DNA from: Terriglobales bacterium
Lineage (GTDB): Bacteria; Acidobacteriota; Terriglobia; Terriglobales; Acidobacteriaceae
DNA length: 64,000 nucleotides
Reading direction: 5' to 3'
NCBI GenBank assembly: GCA_025980765.1
Contig: JAICXB010000009.1
Location: forward strand, 1-64,000
Below are positions 35,888 to 44,314 of the stretch, one piece after another. Made by a program: the position numbers and the translations under genes. The first letter of the stretch is position 1. Each line of letters begins with the position of its first letter. A model generated the notes under the pieces. The model made no database searches, had not been told where the DNA came from, and worked only from the letters and a program-made list of their open reading frames with translations.

Positions 35888-37224
35888 CGAATGCGGTTCA
35901 TCCTCCTCCAAATGTAGAACATGGGAATTCCGGAAAACAGAATGGAAATCGCGATTCCTGTGTTAGCGGGAAAACGAATGATGGTGTTCAGCACCACCAG
36001 CGCGCAGATCAGGCAGAACACTGCGGTGCTCCAGGGATGTCCTGGCATTTTGAGTTGCGCGTCTCCAACGCGCCTCCGACGAAAGATGAAAAGGCAGCCG
36101 GCCGACAATCCGAAGAAGACCCAATCCATCACTACGACATAGCTGAGAATCTGCTCGTAGCGCCCGGTGAGCATGATGACCATCGTCCAGACGCTCTGCA
36201 GCACGATGGCTACCACGGGCACGCGCGTCGCGGGATGAACCCAGGCAACGCTGCGAAAGAACACGCGGTCTTCAGCCATGGCAAAGTACACACGTGGCGC
36301 AGTCAAGATTCCCTGGCTGAGAAATCCGATGGTGGAAATCGCAATCCCGCAAGCGATGATGGTTCCGCCGATTCTTCCCATAGCCGCGTTCATGACCGCC
36401 GACGCCGGAGTGTGACTGAGTGCAAGTTGCGCCGGCCCCAGCGCGCGCAGGCAAACGAAATTCACCGAGACGTACAGCGTCGCCACCGCGGCCACTCCCA
36501 GCAGAAGGCCGCGGGGAAGATCGCGGCGAGGATTCTTCAATTCCGCCGCTACAAAGTTCGTCGTCTGCCATCCGCCGTAGGCGAAGAGCACCGGAACCAT
36601 TGCAGCGCCAAATTCCGATAGCAGCCCAATCGAAGCCGGACGGTCTGCGATCGGCAGCCAATGGCTTTGCGGCACGCGCAAGAAGAAGAATCCCGCGGCC
36701 ACCAGAAAGACGATCGCGGCAATTTTGGTCACCATCAGCGCGCTCTGCACTGTGCTGCCTGTCTTCACGCCGAGGCAATTGACCAGAGTCAATATCGCCA
36801 GTGCCACCACCGCCACACTCGCTTCCGGCAAACGCAATCCTGTAAGCTCAAGAAAATACCGGGAAAAAGTGACGGTCACGGCCGCCATTCCGCCGGTTTG
36901 GATCACCAGCAGCAGCACCCATCCGTAGAGAAATCCGATCAGCGGATGATAGGCCTCGCGAAGATATGCGTACTGTCCACCGACCTGCGGCAGACGCTCC
37001 GCGAGTTCCGAGTAGATAAAGGCGCCCGCCAGCGCGATGATTCCGCCCACCACCCAAGCGCCCAGGATGAGCGCGGGAGTGTGAACCTGCTCAGCGACCA
37101 CATAGGGATTAATGAATATGCCGCTGCCGATGATGCCGCCCATCACCAGCATGGTCGCGTCGAATGCGCCTAATCGACGCGCCAGGCGTGGCGTCGAAAC
37201 AGCTTCCGGTTGGCTGCTCGCCAT
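35884..37224 (-). CDS. APC-superfamily amino acid permease
   Basis: 446 residues and about 12 membrane spans. The first span has the family signature GGIIGSGIFINPY; the second bundle contains VLFAYGGWQTTNFVAAELKN. Proton- or antiport-driven amino acid transporter in the inner membrane. Forms an operon with the downstream aminotransferase through an ATGA overlap. Divergent from the ADOP permease gene. Confidence 0.91.
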   Translation of the reverse strand: MASSQPEAVSTPRLARRLGAFDATMLVMGGIIGSGIFINPYVVAEQVHTPALILGAWVVGGIIALAGAFIYSELAERLPQVGGQYAYLREAYHPLIGFLYGWVLLLVIQTGGMAAVTVTFSRYFLELTGLRLPEASVAVVALAILTLVNCLGVKTGSTVQSALMVTKIAAIVFLVAAGFFFLRVPQSHWLPIADRPASIGLLSEFGAAMVPVLFAYGGWQTTNFVAAELKNPRRDLPRGLLLGVAAVATLYVSVNFVCLRALGPAQLALSHTPASAVMNAAMGRIGGTIIACGIAISTIGFLSQGILTAPRVYFAMAEDRVFFRSVAWVHPATRVPVVAIVLQSVWTMVIMLTGRYEQILSYVVVMDWVFFGLSAGCLFIFRRRRVGDAQLKMPGHPWSTAVFCLICALVVLNTIIRFPANTGIAISILFSGIPMFYIWRRMNRIR

Positions 37225-37528
37225 TCGAGGAGTTTACATGCGGGATTGGTGAGTTGTGGCTTCGACTAGCGAACACATCCTGGTTGAGTAAGACTTAAGA
37301 GTATTGCTTTCGTTCCGCACATGCTTCGAACTTCAGAAAGCTGTGGGCCAAATCTTCCCTTTTTAGGCTGGGCGAAAATGGACACCAACCAGCACACTTG
37401 AACATCGAGTTTTCGATGCTTAGCGCTTATTCCTCGATTCTTCTGACATTTGCATTACTGCGGTTATGGCAAAGTACGTGCGTATTCACACGGAGAGCTA
37501 GCGAGACATCGTCATTCCAGGAGGGAAC
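37225..37528. other. Divergent intergenic region between permease genes
   Basis: 304 bases without a convincing gene; presumably both promoters. The ADOP gene's ribosome site AGGAGG (37519-37524) is at its right end. No clear -35/-10 pair or operator palindrome was found. Confidence 0.4.
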
Positions 37529-39964
37529 TTGGGCAATCTGGGGCAAGAGATTCGCCAGACCGTGCGACAGTTGCGGAAGTCTCCCGCATTCACTGTTACC
37601 GCCATGCTGACGCTGGCCTTCGGCATAGGCGCCAACGTTGCCGTCTTCAGTGTGATGAACGCTGTGCTGCTCAATCCCAGCGGCATCCCAAACTCTCAGG
37701 GGCTGGTTGCGCTTCGCGCCAAATACATCATGGGCGGATTGAGCAACATTTCTATCTCCGCTCCTGACTTCCAGGATTCTGTCGACGGCGCTCAGATCTT
37801 CCAGTCGGCAGCGATTATGCAGCCGGGCAGCTTCAATTACAGCGCGCCCAACGCGCAACCGGTGCGGATCACCGGCGCGAGAGTCTCCTCCAGTTGGTTT
37901 GATGTATTTCAAGTGAAGCCGCTGCTGGGGCGCAATTTCACTCCGGAAGAAGATCTGCCCAACGCCAATTTCTCCGCGATTCTCTCGTATCAATCGTGGC
38001 AGAAGCGTTTCGGAGGCGATCCGAACATTGTCGGCAAGACGGTGGAACTCAACCAGGTGCCGTTCCAAATCGTCGGCGTCATGGGCCCTGAGTTCGATTG
38101 GCCCAATGCCGCCGAGCTGTGGACCCCGCTCGGCATGCAGCCGGAGCGTTTTCATGACCGCAACTTCCGCTTCAATGAAAATCTCTTCGGCGTCGCCCGC
38201 CTCCGTCCGGGAGTCACGCTGCAACAAGCCAATGCTTATGAGCAGTCGCGCGCTCAACTGGAAATCACTAATGAGGGCGCTAACAGCTTCGCGCAGCGCT
38301 CCGGCTGGGGCATGTTCTGCCTGCCGTTAATTGACTATGTCGCCGGAGACTTGCGTCAGCCCTTGCTGTTGTTGTTGGCGGCCGTGGCTTTGGTACTGCT
38401 GATCGCGTCGTTCAATATCGCCGGTCTGCAGCTTGCGCGCGGATCGGACCGCCAGCGTGAGCTTTCCATCAAGATCGCCCTGGGGGCGCCCCGGCGCAGA
38501 TTAATCGTGCAGGCGTTTGTGGAGAGCGTGTTGCTCGCTTGTGGCGGAGTGTTGTTTGGGATTCTCCTCGCAAAAACTGTGATTCCTCTTCTGCTGCTGC
38601 TGGCTCCGGAGAGTTTGGTGCGCAACATCAATGTGCAGTTGCAGATTCCGGTGCTGTTCTTCATCGCAGCCATTGCTGCGCTTTGCGCGGTGCTGTGCGG
38701 CGGCGCTCCAGCATGGCAGACCACGCGAATCAAGTGGATGCAAACCATCCGCGATAGCGGCCGCTCCGAAACCTCTGGAACCGCTCAACAGAACCTGCGC
38801 TCGGGTCTGGTGGTCTGTGAAATTGCTATGGCCATGCTGCTGCTCGTCAGCGCGGGATTGCTGTTGCAAAGTTTGAAGCACGTGGAGCGGGTGCAAACCG
38901 GATTCGATGCTCAGGGTCTGATGTCTGCCCAGATATCTTTGCCGCGCTCCGTCTATAAAACCGACGAGCAGCGCGCCGCCTTTTTCACCGCCGTGGAACA
39001 ACAACTCAAGACCATTCCGGGAATCACCGATGCTGCTCTGACCGACACTCTGCCGTTTACCGGCAATGGCGGCAGCTCCTCGTTTCAGATCCAGGGACGA
39101 CCTCTGGCGCCCGGCGATCCTGGCCCGCATGGCAATGTTCGCCTCGCCTCTCCCGATTATTTCGCCACGCTGCGGATTCCGCTGCTGCGCGGCCGCACTT
39201 TCACTGCTGAAGACCGCGCCTCCACAGAAAAAGTTGCGATTATCGACGAGACCCTCGCGCGGCAGTACTGGCCGAACCAGGACCCGCTGGGGCAACACCT
39301 CGATCTTGGCGGCAAGGAGCCTTACACAATCGTCGGTCTGGTGAAACACGCGCGCATCTCATCGCTAGATGCCGATTCCAGCGAAGGCACGTACTACGTC
39401 GCAATGGCTCAGGTTCCGGACAGCAGCGCCGGCCTGGTCGTGCGCACGAAGTTATCGGACCCGGTGCGGCTCGGCGGAGCCATCGAGAGAGCCGTTCATG
39501 CTGTCGATCCGGACCAGCCCGTGTATGACCTGCAAACGATGGTGCAGCGCGTTGATGCGTCGCTAGTAAGCCGCCGCTTTCTGGTGGTGTTGCTCTCCGC
39601 TTTCGCCGGCCTCTCGCTTTTCCTGGCGGTGCTGGGACTTTATGGCGTAGTCACTTATATGGTGAAGATGAGGGTAAGGGAAATCGGCATCCGGATGGCG
39701 CTGGGCGCGCAGCGCTGGGACGTACTGCGCATGGTTCTCAAAAACGGGATTCAACTCGCGGCGGTTGGAGTACTCATCGGCGTAGCGTCAACTTTCATTG
39801 CCGGACGCGCGATCTCCAGCTTGCTGTACGAAGTGAAGCTCTATAACCCGGCGACGCTGCTGGAAACCTCGCTGCTGCTGGGTGCGGTGGTAGTCATCGC
39901 CAGTTTCCTGCCCGCCCGCCGCGCCTCCCGGCTCGATCCCATGGACACGCTGCGCGACAATTAG
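37529..39964 (+). CDS. ADOP-type MacB/FtsX permease
   Basis: 811 residues, TTG start with a perfect AGGAGG 4 bases ahead. Two tandem MacB-PCD/FtsX units: membrane spans at about 22-42, 280-300, 330-350, 375-395, 430-450, 690-710, 740-765 and 780-800. This architecture is the acidobacterial duplicated orphan permease: no ATPase or membrane-fusion gene nearby. The acidobacterial N-terminal prefix domain seen in the second copy (52.9 kb) is absent here. FtsX-type proteins transmit mechanical signals to the periplasm or export peptides/lipoproteins; the substrate is unknown. Confidence 0.9.
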   Translation: MGNLGQEIRQTVRQLRKSPAFTVTAMLTLAFGIGANVAVFSVMNAVLLNPSGIPNSQGLVALRAKYIMGGLSNISISAPDFQDSVDGAQIFQSAAIMQPGSFNYSAPNAQPVRITGARVSSSWFDVFQVKPLLGRNFTPEEDLPNANFSAILSYQSWQKRFGGDPNIVGKTVELNQVPFQIVGVMGPEFDWPNAAELWTPLGMQPERFHDRNFRFNENLFGVARLRPGVTLQQANAYEQSRAQLEITNEGANSFAQRSGWGMFCLPLIDYVAGDLRQPLLLLLAAVALVLLIASFNIAGLQLARGSDRQRELSIKIALGAPRRRLIVQAFVESVLLACGGVLFGILLAKTVIPLLLLLAPESLVRNINVQLQIPVLFFIAAIAALCAVLCGGAPAWQTTRIKWMQTIRDSGRSETSGTAQQNLRSGLVVCEIAMAMLLLVSAGLLLQSLKHVERVQTGFDAQGLMSAQISLPRSVYKTDEQRAAFFTAVEQQLKTIPGITDAALTDTLPFTGNGGSSSFQIQGRPLAPGDPGPHGNVRLASPDYFATLRIPLLRGRTFTAEDRASTEKVAIIDETLARQYWPNQDPLGQHLDLGGKEPYTIVGLVKHARISSLDADSSEGTYYVAMAQVPDSSAGLVVRTKLSDPVRLGGAIERAVHAVDPDQPVYDLQTMVQRVDASLVSRRFLVVLLSAFAGLSLFLAVLGLYGVVTYMVKMRVREIGIRMALGAQRWDVLRMVLKNGIQLAAVGVLIGVASTFIAGRAISSLLYEVKLYNPATLLETSLLLGAVVVIASFLPARRASRLDPMDTLRDN

Positions 39965-40084
39965 TTTGCGGGTGGCAAACGGAACGACCTGTCGTAGCGG
40001 GTGGCGCAATGGCGCGTGGGTCTTCCGGCTTCCGAGGATCGGGTAGCAACAATCGTGACTGCGATTCTTGCCGTTTCCGTCTGG

Positions 40085-40297
40085 TTACGCAGAGGCAGTG
40101 CCCGTCAATTGCACTGATACGGCATCGTCTGGGTGTTCCATAAAACGCTTAAAGAAGTCGACGATTGTGATGCCGACCACCTCGTTCGTGTCGGGCTTGA
40201 CTCGCACTATCACGCCGTTCGCTTGTTCAACGCTGAGGGCCGGTTGGGGATCGCCGAATGAACAGTAAAGGACGTCTGCCTCTCGGTCATACTTCAT
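40085..40297 (-). CDS. DUF2283-family small protein
   Basis: 70 residues. MKYDREADVLYCSFGD, then GVIVRVKPDTNEVVGITIVD is the DUF2283 pattern. Start ATG 40297, two bases after the stop of the upstream gene, so the pair is co-transcribed. DUF2283 proteins are often found beside small toxin-like genes and may act as partners; that is inference here. Confidence 0.82.
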   Translation of the reverse strand: MKYDREADVLYCSFGDPQPALSVEQANGVIVRVKPDTNEVVGITIVDFFKRFMEHPDDAVSVQLTGTASA

Positions 40298-40299
40298 TT

Positions 40300-40644
40300 T
40301 TAGGTCGGCTGCGGCCGGAACCATACTACTTCTCCGTCTCTGCGTGGTTTGCGTACCAAGTGGGCCGTCATTACGCGACCAACTTTGTTCGCCTCCAAGC
40401 GTTCTACGACAGCACTCATTAAGATGTTTTCGCGTCCTAAGACAGTGCGTTCACTACTCCGATAATAATAATGAATTGCCCGCCGCTGAGGGTCGCGCTT
40501 GACGAGATTAGGATCTCGAATTGTCTCTTCCAGAAGATCTAAAAGTCCCGCAATCTCAGGATGGCCTTCGAGGATATGGTCCCATCGCTCATCATCCAGC
40601 GTCACGTCGTATCCCTGAGTATCCGTGACGCGAAATATGGCCAT
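40300..40644 (-). CDS. Small nuclease-like protein (PBECR-type), partner of DUF2283
   Basis: 114 residues. DDERWDHILEGHPEI, then LEETIRDPNLV, and a strand-rich end HYYYRSSERTV with HLVRKPRRDGEVVWF. The HI..HPE / I..P pattern resembles the barnase/EndoU/colicin E5/RelE-fold PBECR domains. ATG 40644. The tight two-gene unit looks like a toxin-antitoxin-type module, but no toxicity is shown by sequence. Conserved His and Arg/Tyr residues could be catalytic. Confidence 0.6.
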   Translation of the reverse strand: MAIFRVTDTQGYDVTLDDERWDHILEGHPEIAGLLDLLEETIRDPNLVKRDPQRRAIHYYYRSSERTVLGRENILMSAVVERLEANKVGRVMTAHLVRKPRRDGEVVWFRPQPT

Positions 40645-40760
40645 TAATTTGCGCGAACTGACACTTCCATTAACTCACGTCTGTCCGCCCGGAGAAAGTA
40701 AATAGTACAGAACGGTGGAGAGCCAATCGAGCAGTCCGCAGCAGGCAGTAGCAGCAAATC

Positions 40761-40780
40761 GGCCCCGCCTGCGCGGGGCC
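40761..40780 (-). terminator. GC-rich hairpin downstream of isocitrate lyase
   Basis: GGCCCCGC and GCGGGGCC pair perfectly (8 bp, 4-base loop), 31 bases past the aceA stop. The following minus-strand bases (GATTTGCTGCT) have only a poor T-tract, so termination efficiency is uncertain. Confidence 0.5.
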
Positions 40781-40810
40781 GTTGGTTGGCGTTCAGTTTG
40801 GGTTGTGGCG

Positions 40811-42235
40811 TTAGTCTCCCGATGGCATTAACGTGAGCTCTTCCGACTCCGCGAGCATGGGCACGTATTCGGGGACATGGCCATTGCTTGACGGCCGTGC
40901 ATGGCCGTTGTTCTTAGCTGGCGCGTGGCCATTGTGTGCTGTCTTCGAGTGGCCATTGCCGGCGTGCTTCTCGAACTGCGCGGCTTCGGTGGAACCTGCC
41001 AGAGCGCAGGTTGAAGTCTGGCCGGCGGAGATCACGGTGGCAACGGAATCAAAGTATCCGGTCCCGACAAAGCGCTGGTGTTTCACCGCTCCGTATCCGT
41101 GATGCTCCGCCAAATCGAATTCTTTCTGCTGCAGTGTGGAATAAGCCGCCATTCCCGTTTTGGCATATTCTTTGGCCAGCTCGAACATCGACAGGTTCAG
41201 CGCGTGGAAGCCCGCCAGCGTGACGAACTGGAAGCGATAGCCCATCCTGCCCAACTCGCGCTGGAACTGCGCGATATCATGATCAGACAACTTGGCCTTC
41301 CAGTTGAATGAAGGCGAGCAGTTGTATGCCAGAAGTTTCCCTGGGAACTGCGCATGGATGGCCTGGGCGAAGTGGCGCGCTTCTTCCATGTTCGGCTCGG
41401 AGGTTTCACACCAGATCATGTCGGCATATGGCGCGTACGCCAGCCCGCGAGCGATAGCGCACTCAAGGCCGCCATGGATGCGGTAGAAACCCTCGACGGT
41501 GCGTTCGCCGGTCACGAACTGGCGATCGCGTTCGTCGCAGTCACTGGTCAGGAGCTGCGCGGAGTGAGCATCTGTGCGCGCCACAATCAGCGTGGGCACG
41601 CCCATCACATCCGCCGCGAGGCGGGCGGCCACGAGTTTTTGCACCGCTTCCTGCGTGGGCACCAGGACTTTTCCGCCCAGGTGGCCGCATTTCTTGGCTG
41701 ACGAAAGTTGATCTTCGAAATGGACGGCGGCGGCACCGGCTTCAATCATCGCCTTCATCAACTCAAACGCATTCAGACATCCGCCAAATCCGGCTTCGGC
41801 ATCCGCAACGATAGGCAGCATCCAATCCACGCCGTTTCGGCCTTCGCTGTGCGAGATCTGATCGGCGCGCAACAGAGCGTTGTTGATTGCACGTACCACA
41901 TTGGGAACGCTGTTCACAGGATAGAGGCTCTGGTCGGGATACATCTGTCCGCTCAGGTTGGCATCGGCCGCGACCTGCCAGCCACTCAAGTAGATCGCCT
42001 TGAGCCCGGCGCTGGCCATCTCGACCGCCTGATTTCCGGTCAGTGCGCCCAGGGCGGGAACATGCGATTCTTCGTGCAGCAGCTTCCAAAGCTTCTCCGC
42101 ACCGGCCCGCGCCAGTGAGTGTTCAACGCGAACCGTGCCGCGAAGACGTTCGACATCTTCGGCGGTGTACGGACGCGTAATTCCGTCCCATCGTGAAGAA
42201 TTCCAGTCGGTCCCGTTGCTGTGGTTCGTGCGCAT
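40811..42235 (-). CDS. aceA: Isocitrate lyase with NGH-rich tail
   Basis: Cleaves isocitrate to glyoxylate and succinate (glyoxylate shunt, growth on acetate or fatty acids). 474 residues from ATG 42235 (GGAG 8 bases upstream; an earlier TTG/ATG at 42274 is unlikely). The signature with catalytic Cys is [26 protein letters not shown] and the metal-binding VADAEAGF are intact. About 45 extra C-terminal residues carry four NGH tripeptides ([17 protein letters not shown] and so on), absent from typical ~430-residue enzymes. Malate synthase is not in the window. Divergent from a TPR-HTH protein that may regulate it. Confidence 0.95.
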   Translation of the reverse strand: MRTNHSNGTDWNSSRWDGITRPYTAEDVERLRGTVRVEHSLARAGAEKLWKLLHEESHVPALGALTGNQAVEMASAGLKAIYLSGWQVAADANLSGQMYPDQSLYPVNSVPNVVRAINNALLRADQISHSEGRNGVDWMLPIVADAEAGFGGCLNAFELMKAMIEAGAAAVHFEDQLSSAKKCGHLGGKVLVPTQEAVQKLVAARLAADVMGVPTLIVARTDAHSAQLLTSDCDERDRQFVTGERTVEGFYRIHGGLECAIARGLAYAPYADMIWCETSEPNMEEARHFAQAIHAQFPGKLLAYNCSPSFNWKAKLSDHDIAQFQRELGRMGYRFQFVTLAGFHALNLSMFELAKEYAKTGMAAYSTLQQKEFDLAEHHGYGAVKHQRFVGTGYFDSVATVISAGQTSTCALAGSTEAAQFEKHAGNGHSKTAHNGHAPAKNNGHARPSSNGHVPEYVPMLAESEELTLMPSGD

Positions 42236-42310
42236 ATTGCGTTCTCCAGAATTGGCATTCAACAACCACTGCATTAGAAGCCAAAACGCTGGTTCGCGAC
42301 AATGCTGGTA

Positions 42311-42323
42311 GTCCGATTCGGAC
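42311..42323. promoter_or_regulatory. Palindrome in the aceA upstream region
   Basis: GTCCGATTCGGAC is a perfect 13-base dyad, 76 bases before the aceA start on the minus strand. It shares CCGA/TCGG half-sites with the palindrome at 42435. Confidence 0.45.
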
Positions 42324-42430
42324 GGCCGGACGGATCATCCTATGCAGTAACTACTTACGATTTAAGCCATTGATTAATAAAGTCTTATTATTTGATTCCG
42401 CAGAATTTGAGCCCCAGATCCAATCCGCCC

Positions 42431-42460
42431 TAGACCGAGTCGGATGATTGGAGATACAAT
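42431..42460 (+). promoter_or_regulatory. Candidate promoter of the TPR-HTH gene with embedded palindrome
   Basis: TAGACC (42431-42436), 18 bases, TACAAT (42455-42460) resembles a sigma-70 promoter. The -10 ends 8 bases before ATG 42469, so the transcript would be leaderless or nearly so. CCGAGTCGG (42435-42443) lies between the boxes, where a bound protein would block RNA polymerase. Confidence 0.4.
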
Positions 42461-42468
42461 CCCGACCG

Positions 42469-44094
42469 ATGTCCGACCCGGAAACCGATATCGGCCAGCG
42501 CCTAAATGCCACGCTGGATGCCCGCCAGATCGGCGAAGGCTTCAGCCTGCTCGAAAAGGCGCACCAATCCTTGGAGAAGCTGGATCCGAAGGCCAAGTGG
42601 GCGGCAGCCCTGGTGCTCTGCGTGTCGGAATGGGTGGACGCCGGGTACAGCGATCATCGCTTCATTGAAGCCCTTTTGGAGCGGTTTCCCAACGATCTGC
42701 GCCGTGCCATGCCGATCTCCGAGTACCTGCTGTTGCGCATGGCCGAGGCTTTTTCCTGTATCGCCCAGGAGGAGGCCGACGATGCCATCGGCCTGCTCGA
42801 GTTTGTATTGAGGGCCGAACGCGAATTGGGCGATCCGCGTCTGATGGTGCTTGCGCATTTCTGGAAGGGACGCGCCCACCGCAAAAAGGGCGAGTACGAT
42901 GCCGCCTTGCGCGACATCGTCGAAGCTCGCCGGCTCTCTAACCGGCTGAACACGTCGAAGCTGACCGCGCTGATCCAGATTCAGGAAGGCTGGATCCAAT
43001 TCCAATTAGGGAAGCCCAAAGAAGGACTCAAAGTGCTCGATCACGCCGAGGCCACCCTCAAGGGCACCGATGACTGGCTGGCGCTGGGAAATATTGAGTC
43101 TGCCCGCGGCCGAATTGTGCGCCGCTCCGGCGAGTACGCGCAGGCGCTGCAGCATTTCGATCGTGCAGTCGCGATTTATTCGCACCGTTATCCTAATCAT
43201 CGCAATCTGGCGCGCGCGCTGGTGAATGCCGCCTATGTGAAGCGGCTGATCGCTTTGCAATTGCGCAAGCGCATCGATTCGCGCGCAGCCACGGCTTCTC
43301 GCAAACCAAAAGAGGAAGGCGATTCCGGCGGAGGTTATCAGGCGCGCTACAACCAACTGTGCCGCGAAGCTCTTGAGCAGCTTCATCACGCGGGAGAGAT
43401 TTATGCCCATCATCAGCATCATGGGGGTACCGGCACTGTGCTGGTCAACGCCGGCCAGCTCCATCTCGATCGCGGAGACCTCGATCGTGCGACGCAGGAA
43501 GCTTTGAAAGCCTACGAGCTCGCGCAGCAGAAACACGATCACATCCTGATGGCCCGTGCTCGCGTGCTCGAAGCCGCGGCGGAGAATGCGCGCGTCGAAG
43601 AGCAGGCGGGAGAAGAGGCCGACATGGCGCATCATGCCAACCTGGCGCGACAGTATTCCGAAGAAGCCATCGCCTTGGCCCAGCACACGGAAAATCGCCG
43701 CCTGACAGCAGGCGCATATCTGGCGCGGGGCAGCACCGCCGCCAATGATTTCTTTCAGGATTGGGATGAGGCCAAGAAGTACGTCGATCTTGCCAGTTCG
43801 CTGCTCAGCGCCGACGATCGCGACCATCTCTGGGAAGAGATGTCCATGCTCAAATCGCGGCTGCTGCGCGTTTCAAAAGTGGATGACACCCTTCGCGCCT
43901 GGTCAGAAGGCATGCTCGGCAACAAGACCTTCCAGCAGGTGACAGAAGAGTTCGCCGAGATTGTGATTCCCAAAGTCTGGATGAGGGAAGGGAAGAAGGT
44001 ATCGCGCGTGGCCCAGCGCCTGTCGGTCTCGCCCAAGAAAGTGCGCCGCATCCTGCGCAACGCCGGCCTGCTGGAAAACGGCCAGGGTGGCTGA
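42469..44094 (+). CDS. TPR protein with C-terminal helix-turn-helix
   Basis: 541 residues. Mostly helical TPR-like repeats (about 60-460), then a C-terminal HTH (about 505-535: GKKVSRVAQRLSVSPKKVRR). No membrane span. It is divergent from aceA across 233 bases containing two related palindromes, so a DNA-binding regulator of the glyoxylate shunt is a reasonable inference. ATG 42469 follows the candidate -10 box closely; an upstream ATG at 42448 lies inside the promoter. His-rich stretch YAHHQHHGGTGT in one repeat. Confidence 0.72.
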   Translation: MSDPETDIGQRLNATLDARQIGEGFSLLEKAHQSLEKLDPKAKWAAALVLCVSEWVDAGYSDHRFIEALLERFPNDLRRAMPISEYLLLRMAEAFSCIAQEEADDAIGLLEFVLRAERELGDPRLMVLAHFWKGRAHRKKGEYDAALRDIVEARRLSNRLNTSKLTALIQIQEGWIQFQLGKPKEGLKVLDHAEATLKGTDDWLALGNIESARGRIVRRSGEYAQALQHFDRAVAIYSHRYPNHRNLARALVNAAYVKRLIALQLRKRIDSRAATASRKPKEEGDSGGGYQARYNQLCREALEQLHHAGEIYAHHQHHGGTGTVLVNAGQLHLDRGDLDRATQEALKAYELAQQKHDHILMARARVLEAAAENARVEEQAGEEADMAHHANLARQYSEEAIALAQHTENRRLTAGAYLARGSTAANDFFQDWDEAKKYVDLASSLLSADDRDHLWEEMSMLKSRLLRVSKVDDTLRAWSEGMLGNKTFQQVTEEFAEIVIPKVWMREGKKVSRVAQRLSVSPKKVRRILRNAGLLENGQGG

Positions 44095-44143
44095 ACGCAT
44101 TTCTCACGACAGATCTGGTCCCGCTCTTATCACGGGAAAACCA

Positions 44144-44274
44144 GACGCGGATCACGCGGATGTGACGCGGATTCCAAGCAAAATGGTGAGAGCTGTATGG
44201 TGTGGTGACAACAATCAATTCCTTCCTGATTACTCCACCACCAATCACCCAATCCGATCCGCGTGATCCGCGTC
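44144..44274. repeat. Palindromic repeat, GCGGATCAC units
   Basis: Perfect 18-bp arms: GACGCGGATCACGCGGAT (44144-44161) and its complement (44257-44274). Further degenerate units flank both arms out to about 44295. Lies between convergent gene ends. Confidence 0.8.
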
Positions 44275-44314
44275 TCATCCGCGAAATCCGCGTCGGGTTT
44301 GTGAGAAAAGCAGG

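Noticed and set aside
39964-39980. Terminator after the first ADOP gene (GTTTGC/GCAAAC hairpin)
   Set aside because: A 6-bp stem with no T-tract; too weak to list as a terminator.
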